Shown piece after piece: positions 57,704 through 64,000 of a stretch of 64,000 nucleotides of DNA. Position 1 is the first letter of the stretch, and every line of letters begins with the position of its first letter. Made by a program: the position numbers and the translations under genes. Origin of the DNA: Aggregatibacter actinomycetemcomitans (lineage in GTDB: Bacteria > Pseudomonadota > Gammaproteobacteria > Enterobacterales > Pasteurellaceae); the NCBI RefSeq assembly GCF_003130205.1, contig NZ_NRDF01000001.1, positions 248,001-312,000 of the forward strand, given 5' to 3'. Below the pieces are notes generated by a model. The model was not told the origin of the DNA. It saw only the letters and a program-made list of their open reading frames with translations, and searched no databases.

Positions 57704-60313
57704 TTACTGTAATGCTTTTTCGATTTTTTCGTATAAATCGCGGGATAAATCTTCCGTTTCGCTGATACGCTCTAAAGCGCGTTTCATCAAGGTTTGACGC
57801 TGTGCGTCGTAACGGGCAAAACGAATCAACGGTTCAATTAAACGGGAAGCCACCTGCGGGTTGCTTTTATTCAGTTTAATCAAAATATCCGTTAAAAAAC
57901 GGTAGCCGGAACCGTCAATGGCGTGGAAGGCTTTTAAGTTTTGCCCCGCGAACGTGCCGATTAACGAACGTACACGATTCGGATTGTTGAAATTAAAGCT
58001 TGGGTGATCCATTAACTGCGTGACATTGTGCAATACATTTTCTTCCGGACGGGTGGCTTGCAAGGCAAACCATTTATCCATCACCAAGCCGTCATGCTGC
58101 CATTTTTGTTCAAAATCCGCCAACAGATTATCGCGACAAGGCAATTTGGCTTGCGTTGCGGCAGTTAATGCGGCGAGCGTGTCGGTCATATTATTGGAAT
58201 AGGAATAATGTTTATTCACCAGGTTATTGCCCATATTGGTGTAAGCCAGATAGCTCAAACAAACATTGCGCAGTTTGCGTAAAGCGATGTCCTGACGCTC
58301 AATTCTGTACTCGTCCAGGCGAATTTGATTGTAGGTTTTAAATACCAATTCCTGCAGATTTTCGGCAATGGCACGTGCCATAAATTCACGCACGGCGCTG
58401 ATGGCGTCCGGGTCAATGGTTTTGAATAATTCGGCAAATTCTGTCGCTTTCGGCAAGGTTAAAATTAAACTGGTTAATTCAATATCTTTTTGATGATTCG
58501 ATAAAATTTGATGAAGTACCGCAATTGCTTCAGCAGACAAATCCAATTCGATGCCCTGCTGATAGTTACTTACGTTACGTCGTAACTCGGCGTTGAGTAA
58601 CATTTGCACCGCATCCCAGCGAATAAACCCGTTTTCGGCAAATTTGATTAAGGTAATTAGCTGACCGATTTTGTAGTCATAATCCAATTTCACCGGCGCG
58701 GAGAAATCACATAACAAGGCAGGAACCGGTTTGGTGTAAATATTGTGGAACTCAAATGTTTGATCTTTTTGGGTAATGTTCAACACATTATCCACTACGC
58801 CTTCGGAATCATATAAGGTTTGCGCGACGCCGTTTTCGTCATACAACGCGATTTTCAATGGAATATGTAAATTCACTTTTTCCATTTGATCGGCGGTCGG
58901 TGGGGTTAATTGAGAGACCTGTAGTTGATACACATGATTTTTTTCGTCGTAACGGTCGCTGATGGTCAATTCAGGTGTACCGGATTGGCTGTACCAGCGG
59001 CGGAATTGTGCTAAATCCAAGTCATTGGCACGTTCCATGGCGGAGACAAAATCTTCACAGGTCGCTGCTTTGCCGTCGTTTTCCGCAATGTATAACTTCA
59101 TGCCCTTTTGAAAGCCTTTTTCACCCAATAAGGTGTGTAGCATACGAATGACTTCCGCGCCTTTTTCATACACGGTAACCGTATAGAAATTATTCATTTC
59201 GATGACTTTTTCAGGGCGAATCGGATGCGCCATCGGGCCCGCATCTTCGGCGAATTGCACGGTGCGCAGGAATTTCACATTATTAATGCGATTCACCGGA
59301 CGCGAGCCGGTGTCGGAGGAAAATTCCTGATCACGGAAAACCGTCAAGCCTTCTTTCAAACTTAACTGGAACCAGTCGCGACAGGTTACGCGGTTGCCCG
59401 TCCAGTTGTGGAAATATTCGTGCGCAATCACGCTTTCAATGGCTAAATAATCGTCGTCTGTTGCGGTTTGCGGATTGGCAAGCACGTATTTATCGTTAAA
59501 GATATTTAACCCTTTATTTTCCATTGCGCCCATGTTGAAGAAATCCACGGCGACAATCATGTAAATATCCAGGTCGTATTCCAAATCAAAACGCGCTTCA
59601 TCCCATTTCATGGCGTGTTTCAGACTTTGCATCGCCCAATCGGCACGGTCTAAATTGCCACGATTAACATACAATTCCAACGCCACTTCACGTCCGCTTT
59701 TGGTCACGAACTTATCTTGCAGAACGTCAAAATCCCCTGCCACTAAAGCAAACAAATAACTTGGTTTCGGAAAGGGATCACTCCACTTCACCCAATGACG
59801 TCCGTCATCCAACTCGCCACCCCCAATGCGGTTACCGTTGGAAAGTAAGAACGGATATTGGGCTTTGTCCGCCGTAATTTTGGTGGTATAGCGCGCCAGC
59901 ACATCGGGACGATCTAACATATAGGTAATTTGGCGAAACCCTTCCGCTTCACATTGAGTACAAAATGCCTCGCCGGATTGATATAAACCTTGCAATGACG
60001 TATTGGCGGCAGGATTTAAAACGGTGGTGATTTCCAGTTCAAACTGGTTCGCATCCACTTGTGCTAAATCCAAGGTTAAACTTTCGTGATCCTGCTGATA
60101 TTGTGAGAACGGTTTGCCGTTTAATTTGATGGAGGAAAATTGAAAATCATGTCCGTCTAAACGTAATGTGGTGCTTTTTTCGTTAAGACGTCGATATTTA
60201 CTTGCGGCAACAACGATGGTTTTTTCCGGTTCTAATTGAAAATCAAGATAAATATCGGTGACGGTGAAATCGGGGGTTTGATAATCTTTTCTGTATTTGG
60301 CTTTAGCGTACAT
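57704..60313 (-). CDS. pepN: Aminopeptidase N
   Basis: PepN is a cytoplasmic M1 zinc metallopeptidase that removes N-terminal residues from peptides. The 869-residue protein has the exopeptidase motif GAMENKGLNIF, the zinc site HEYFHNWTGNRVT with the third ligand Glu in LKEGLTVFRDQEF, and the catalytic Tyr region FYTVTVYEKGAEV. The all-helical C-terminal domain covers about residues 545-869. Length equals the Escherichia coli enzyme (870). It has its own terminator and is divergent from aspC across about 420 bases. Confidence 0.97.
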   Translation of the reverse strand: MYAKAKYRKDYQTPDFTVTDIYLDFQLEPEKTIVVAASKYRRLNEKSTTLRLDGHDFQFSSIKLNGKPFSQYQQDHESLTLDLAQVDANQFELEITTVLNPAANTSLQGLYQSGEAFCTQCEAEGFRQITYMLDRPDVLARYTTKITADKAQYPFLLSNGNRIGGGELDDGRHWVKWSDPFPKPSYLFALVAGDFDVLQDKFVTKSGREVALELYVNRGNLDRADWAMQSLKHAMKWDEARFDLEYDLDIYMIVAVDFFNMGAMENKGLNIFNDKYVLANPQTATDDDYLAIESVIAHEYFHNWTGNRVTCRDWFQLSLKEGLTVFRDQEFSSDTGSRPVNRINNVKFLRTVQFAEDAGPMAHPIRPEKVIEMNNFYTVTVYEKGAEVIRMLHTLLGEKGFQKGMKLYIAENDGKAATCEDFVSAMERANDLDLAQFRRWYSQSGTPELTISDRYDEKNHVYQLQVSQLTPPTADQMEKVNLHIPLKIALYDENGVAQTLYDSEGVVDNVLNITQKDQTFEFHNIYTKPVPALLCDFSAPVKLDYDYKIGQLITLIKFAENGFIRWDAVQMLLNAELRRNVSNYQQGIELDLSAEAIAVLHQILSNHQKDIELTSLILTLPKATEFAELFKTIDPDAISAVREFMARAIAENLQELVFKTYNQIRLDEYRIERQDIALRKLRNVCLSYLAYTNMGNNLVNKHYSYSNNMTDTLAALTAATQAKLPCRDNLLADFEQKWQHDGLVMDKWFALQATRPEENVLHNVTQLMDHPSFNFNNPNRVRSLIGTFAGQNLKAFHAIDGSGYRFLTDILIKLNKSNPQVASRLIEPLIRFARYDAQRQTLMKRALERISETEDLSRDLYEKIEKALQ

Positions 60314-60735
60314 AAAACGACCTAATTCTAAGGGCTAAAAATTGGTGTTAAGGATATGATTTTTAGCCGTAAGTTGCAAATAGATTTTCTTCCGCAAACT
60401 TATTCAAACGTTTGCGTAAATATTATTTTCTAAAACCGGCAAACCCTCTGAAATCCCTGTGTTTAAATAATCTAAATACGCCGCGTAAAACACCGGAAAG
60501 ACTGACCGCACTTTAGCTGATGTGATCAAAGTGCGGTTTATTTCTAAGGTATTTTATAACCTCGCTCCCTTCTTCAACTATCAGATAAATTATTCCTTGA
60601 ATTGCCCAAAATTATCAATCCGGTTTGCAATGGGCGAAAAATAAATTGCGTTAAATGGCTGACGACGGCTTGTCAAAACCTTGCCGTGGCAGTATAAATA
60701 AACAGATTTTTACACAACATCTCGAGGATTATTCT
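60314..60735. promoter_or_regulatory. Divergent pepN-aspC intergenic region with aspC promoter
   Basis: No gene is visible in these 422 bases. An inverted uptake-sequence pair lies at 60504-60513 (ACCGCACTTT) and 60527-60536 (AAAGTGCGGT). A good sigma-70 promoter for aspC is TTGTCA at 60670-60675, a 17-base spacer, and TATAAA at 60693-60698, which places the start of transcription about 30 bases before the ATG at 60736. The pepN promoter should lie between 60314 and about 60480 but is not obvious. Confidence 0.6.
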
Positions 60736-61926
60736 ATGTTTGAAAATATTGTTGCCGCTCCGGCAGATCCGATTTTAGGTTTAGGCGAAGCATTCAAAGC
60801 GGAGACCCGCGCTAACAAAATCAATTTAGGCATTGGCGTATATAAAGACGCAAAAGGCAATACGCCTATCGTAAAAGCGGTAAAAGAAGCGGAAAAACGC
60901 TTATTAGAACAAGAAAATACCAAAAACTACCTGCCGATTGACGGCGTTGCGGATTTCAACGCACGCACCAAAGAACTCTTATTCGGCGCCAATTCCGACA
61001 TCGTGAAAAATAACCGTGCCAGAACCGTACAAAGTTTAGGCGGAACCGGTGCATTACGCATTGCGGCGGAATTTATTAAACGTCAAATCAAAGCCCAAAA
61101 TGTTTGGATCAGCACGCCGACCTGGCCGAATCACAATGCTATTTTTAACGCCGTGGGCATGACCATTCGCGAATACCGTTATTACAACCCACAAACCAAA
61201 GCCTTGGATTGGGATAATTTAATCGCCGATTTAAACCGGGCCGGTGAAGGCGATGTGGTGTTATTACACGGTTGCTGCCACAACCCGACTGGTATTGACC
61301 CAACCCCCGAACAATGGGATAGACTGGCGGAAATGTCGGCGAAAAACGGTTGGCTACCTTTATTCGATTTCGCTTATCAAGGTTTCGCCAACGGCTTGCA
61401 GGAAGATGCTTACGGCTTACGCGCCTTTGCGAAAAATCACAAAGAACTCTTGGTGGCAAGCTCTTTCTCGAAAAATTTCGGCTTATATAATGAGCGTGTA
61501 GGTGCTTTCACCGTCGTAGCGGAAAACGCCGACATCGCCGCAACAGCATTGACCCAAGTGAAAATCATCGTCCGCACCCTCTACTCCAACCCGTCGGCAC
61601 ACGGTGCCACCGCCGTCGCCTTGGTGTTAAACGACGCGCAATTACGCTGCGATTGGGAAAATGAATTAACCGAAATGCGCGATCGCATTAAACAAATGCG
61701 TCACCTTTTCGTGCAGTTACTAAAAGAATACGGCGCGCAACAAGATTTAGGTTTTATTATCAACCAAAACGGTATGTTCTCTTTTAGCGGCTTAACCGCC
61801 GAACAGGTTGACCGCCTGAAAAACGAATTCGCCATTTACGCCGTGCGTTCCGGACGCATCAACGTTGCCGGCATTACCGAAGACAATATTCGTTACCTCT
61901 GCGAAAGCATTGTAAAAGTGTTGTGA
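60736..61926 (+). CDS. aspC: Aspartate / aromatic aminotransferase
   Basis: This PLP enzyme exchanges amino groups between aspartate (or aromatic amino acids) and 2-oxoglutarate. The 396-residue protein shows [17 protein letters not shown], the [12 protein letters not shown] motif, the PLP-binding Lys in [16 protein letters not shown] and the substrate-binding Arg near [12 protein letters not shown]. Length equals Escherichia coli AspC (396). Separation from TyrB by sequence is not certain. The ATG at 60736 has GAGGA upstream; the longer frame from 60655 runs through the promoter and is rejected. Confidence 0.94.
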   Translation: MFENIVAAPADPILGLGEAFKAETRANKINLGIGVYKDAKGNTPIVKAVKEAEKRLLEQENTKNYLPIDGVADFNARTKELLFGANSDIVKNNRARTVQSLGGTGALRIAAEFIKRQIKAQNVWISTPTWPNHNAIFNAVGMTIREYRYYNPQTKALDWDNLIADLNRAGEGDVVLLHGCCHNPTGIDPTPEQWDRLAEMSAKNGWLPLFDFAYQGFANGLQEDAYGLRAFAKNHKELLVASSFSKNFGLYNERVGAFTVVAENADIAATALTQVKIIVRTLYSNPSAHGATAVALVLNDAQLRCDWENELTEMRDRIKQMRHLFVQLLKEYGAQQDLGFIINQNGMFSFSGLTAEQVDRLKNEFAIYAVRSGRINVAGITEDNIRYLCESIVKVL

Positions 61927-61942
61927 TTTTTAACCGCACTTT

Positions 61943-61980
61943 AAAAACGGCATCAAGTGAAAATTTAATGCCGTTTTTTC
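61943..61980 (+). terminator. Rho-independent terminator of aspC
   Basis: AAAAACGGCAT (61943-61953) pairs with ATGCCGTTTTT (61968-61978) around a 14-base loop, ending in T residues. An uptake sequence lies just before it (61932-61942). Confidence 0.9.
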
Positions 61981-62110
61981 TTGCCGAATTCCCTTCAAAA
62001 ATCAGCATAATTCATCAGTCAAAATTCTCATTTTTTACTTTTAGTTAAAAATAGTATATAATAACCGTCATTATTTACTTATTTTTAATGATTTACAGGA
62101 GAATGAATTA

Positions 62111-62371
62111 ATGACGAACCAACGTTTTATTACGATTTTAAGCTGGGTTGCCACTTTTACCGCCGTGTGTATGTACGTGTCTTATCTTGAACAAATCGGC
62201 ATGAATCTCGACGGTGTAAAAGGCGGAACATTACAACCGCTGGCAACGGCGATAAATTGTAGTTTGTGGGTGGCTTACGGGTTATTAAAAAAAGAACGGG
62301 ATTATCCTGTAGCACTTGCCAATTCACCGGGCGTAATTTTAGGATTAATTAGCTTTGCCACGGCGCTATAA
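62111..62371 (+). CDS. SemiSWEET-type small sugar transporter
   Basis: SemiSWEETs are bacterial half-size relatives of SWEET sugar transporters that work as dimers of three-helix units. The 86-residue protein has three hydrophobic segments: ILSWVATFTAVCMYVSYLEQ, then GTLQPLATAINCSLWVAYGLL and ANSPGVILGLISFATAL. The conserved Asn/Pro positions in helices 2 and 3 are typical. A TATAAT at 62057-62062 lies upstream, and AGGAG precedes the ATG. It is a single-gene unit, convergent with the ATPase gene. The sugar is unknown. Confidence 0.88.
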   Translation: MTNQRFITILSWVATFTAVCMYVSYLEQIGMNLDGVKGGTLQPLATAINCSLWVAYGLLKKERDYPVALANSPGVILGLISFATAL

Positions 62372-62516
62372 AATACAACAGATAAAACGCCTAAAAAGAT
62401 GACCGCACTTTGAACTGCCCCCTTAAGGGGCATCACAATCAACTAATTAATACACAGATATATTATTCAATTTTAATCAAATATCAAAAATGCTAATCTC
62501 TATTAAATTAGAAATT

Positions 62517-64000
62517 TTATAATGTCTTATCAGAAGTATTTATGTAACTATCATCTTTAAAATAAGGATCTAATTTAGAAAGTTCAACCTTATCAAAAAT
62601 ACTAAAAGTAACTTTGGTGTTTTCTTTAAGTATATTTTTAGATTCAACACATAAGTTATTGTGTTTCCCTATAATTAAACTTGCTATTTGAGGAGTAATT
62701 CTTTGATATTCAAAAATATATCTCATTAATATTTCATTATAGTCACTAGAAATAATATATGCTGCCAATATTAAGGTTGTGTAGTTAGTAATGATTTTAT
62801 TTCTTATATATCCGTCTAATGGGGTATAAAAATTTATAATTTTTTTATATCTATCAGGCTCTATAAATTTTAGAATTTGCAAATCACCTATTGAATTAGG
62901 ATAAGTACTTTCTGTGGACTCTATAAATTTATCAATATAACTATCAAATAACTCTTTGTAGAGTTTTTCTTTATTACTTTCAAAAAGGATTAATAGCGCT
63001 GTAGATAGTATATTCTTTTCAAAAAAAACCAACTCTTTCGATTTATAACCTTCAGATAAACTTGAAATGTTAGGCTCACTATCAAGAAGTATTCTCAAGC
63101 AGTCCAGACTTTCCTTAAAGATTTTTTTCAACTCTAAAAATGAATCGCACAATAGGCATTTTTCTAAAGAAAAATATCTACTTGAAAGAACTATATAATG
63201 CATAACTTCATTCCTAGAATTCATTAATAATATTTGTTCTCTCTTAATTTTTTTATTTTCTCTTAATATTTCAATAGTGCGATTAATGTTATAATCATAT
63301 TTATTTATAATAATGTCCAATACTAAATCAAATGAAACATTAGGATTATCTAATAAAATTAATAGAATATCATCATAGTCTTTATCTTTTATATCTAATT
63401 GTAATTTCCAGTTTATTAAACTTGAAGGACAATTAGGGTTTGAGAATACAGCTTTTCTAACCTCTAAATTTTCATCTTTTGCTAGTTTCTCTAATATTTC
63501 TTCAGTTGCATCCTCATTCTTAGCAACCCTTAAGCGTTCTAAATAACTAGTATTTTCTGCCATCTTAATCAGTTGTGTAATACTTAAATCATCATTCTCC
63601 GATGCTGATGATAAATATAACTCATCAAATTTTTTCTCATATTCACCCACTTTATCTTTTAAGGTTTTACGCAATGGCGTGGTTTTTCGAATAGCTTCTA
63701 ATAATAAATCTTGCGTGAGGATTTTATCATTGCTAATAAAGGCGTTTTTCACCGCGTCAAAAATGGCATTTTCAATATCGGCACCGGCATAGTCGCGACA
63801 TTCATTAGCAAGAGCATCAATATCAAATTCGCTCGCCTTTTGTTTCGCTTTGGCAAGATGAATTTCAATGATTTTTTTACGCTCTTTTTTGGTTGGGAAT
63901 CCCACGTAGAAAATCTCATCAAAACGTCCTTTTCGTAATAATTCCGGTGGCAATGCGGTGATGTCGTTGGCGGTAGCAATAATAAACACCGGGGCGATTT
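62517..64000 (-). CDS. AAA+ ATPase with AT-rich LRV/HEAT-like C-terminus, partial
   Basis: The gene enters from the right edge, so the Walker A part is outside the window. The visible start is the end of an AAA+ core: IAPVFIIATANDITALPPEL with the sensor-1 Asn, the arginine-finger region LLRKGRFDEIFYVGFP, and the lid motif RDYAGADIENAIFDAV (sensor 2). After about 110 residues the protein changes to a helical region with an LRV-like repeat (NLEVRKAVFSNPNCPSSLI) and then about 300 residues I do not recognise, rich in Ile, Asn, Lys and Ser. DNA encoding this tail is much more AT-rich than the core. A GTG at 63989 is internal, not the true start. The role is unknown. Confidence 0.8.
   Translation of the reverse strand, partial: IAPVFIIATANDITALPPELLRKGRFDEIFYVGFPTKKERKKIIEIHLAKAKQKASEFDIDALANECRDYAGADIENAIFDAVKNAFISNDKILTQDLLLEAIRKTTPLRKTLKDKVGEYEKKFDELYLSSASENDDLSITQLIKMAENTSYLERLRVAKNEDATEEILEKLAKDENLEVRKAVFSNPNCPSSLINWKLQLDIKDKDYDDILLILLDNPNVSFDLVLDIIINKYDYNINRTIEILRENKKIKREQILLMNSRNEVMHYIVLSSRYFSLEKCLLCDSFLELKKIFKESLDCLRILLDSEPNISSLSEGYKSKELVFFEKNILSTALLILFESNKEKLYKELFDSYIDKFIESTESTYPNSIGDLQILKFIEPDRYKKIINFYTPLDGYIRNKIITNYTTLILAAYIISSDYNEILMRYIFEYQRITPQIASLIIGKHNNLCVESKNILKENTKVTFSIFDKVELSKLDPYFKDDSYINTSDKTL

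Noticed and set aside
62416-62432. Short GC-rich palindrome (TGCCCC-CTTAA-GGGGCA) between the SemiSWEET and ATPase genes as a terminator
   Set aside because: The stem is plausible but no T run follows on either strand, so I do not call it a terminator.
63711-63938. 75-codon plus-strand frame opposite the ATPase core
   Set aside because: Complement of the conserved AAA+ lid region; no independent signals.
1-64000. Repeated AAGTGCGGT considered as CRISPR or IS-related repeats
   Set aside because: The 9-12 base motif is scattered in both orientations within and between genes with no regular spacing or spacers. It is the known Pasteurellaceae uptake sequence.
1-64000. Search for tRNA and rRNA genes
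   Set aside because: I saw no cloverleaf with a GTTCRA T-arm plus CCA-side acceptor stem and no rRNA-like sequence. A covariance search would settle this.

Overview
The window is a stretch of chromosome from a Pasteurellaceae bacterium. The clearest sign is the many copies of the Haemophilus-type DNA uptake sequence (AAGTGCGGT and its complement), lying inside genes and as inverted pairs that form terminator hairpins. Gene content (mukFEB, glgBXCAP, paired ferritins beside fnr-uspE, a Mu-like prophage remnant) and a base composition that looks moderate rather than very AT-rich suggest Aggregatibacter or a close relative. The genus is an inference, not a match.

Layout. 1-1284 (minus): the first codons of dxs, then ispA and xseB, the isoprenoid cluster. 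1509-3774 (plus): accD-folC. 3786-6627: a decayed Mu-like prophage end (frameshifted and truncated transposase A, a Ner-like regulator, an operator array, a divergent c-type repressor) whose TGTA end interrupts a histidine-phosphatase gene. 6690-9078 (minus): cardiolipin synthase and a LysO-type lysine exporter. 9200-11191 (plus): pseudouridine synthase, EamA transporter, YjdM. 11308-12847: a broken subtype-B-tannase-like gene. 13100-17681 (minus): macA-macB and an outer-membrane-factor lipoprotein, a complete tripartite efflux pump. 17903-20779 (plus): glnS, a HigBA toxin-antitoxin pair bracketed by two almost identical uptake-sequence terminators, and a YcgN-like protein.

20879-31213 is the glycogen operon: an unrecognised 182-residue gene, then glgB, glgX, glgC, glgA and glgP. 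Together these make ADP-glucose, polymerise and branch glycogen, and degrade it. Next come a DedA protein (minus), rplY with a structured leader, a lipoprotein and pbpG. 34399-44543 carries the chromosome condensin mukF/mukE/mukB, with a fused LplT-Aas lysophospholipid transporter/acyltransferase lying between mukF and mukE. An EamA transporter with an odd hairpin-rich in-frame insert and sbcB follow.

47104-47906 is a long AT-rich spacer without genes; it ends in a strong promoter overlapped by Fur-like operator halves in front of two tandem ferritin genes. A 55-codon membrane protein gene (minus), fnr, uspE and a His-tailed DUF4198 protein follow. 52118-60313 holds topA (minus), a LysR regulator (plus), then pepN, pyrD and rnm (all minus). 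The end carries aspC, a SemiSWEET transporter, and the 3' part of an AAA+ ATPase gene whose AT-rich tail encodes LRV/HEAT-like repeats and which runs out of the window. I saw no rRNA, tRNA or CRISPR array.
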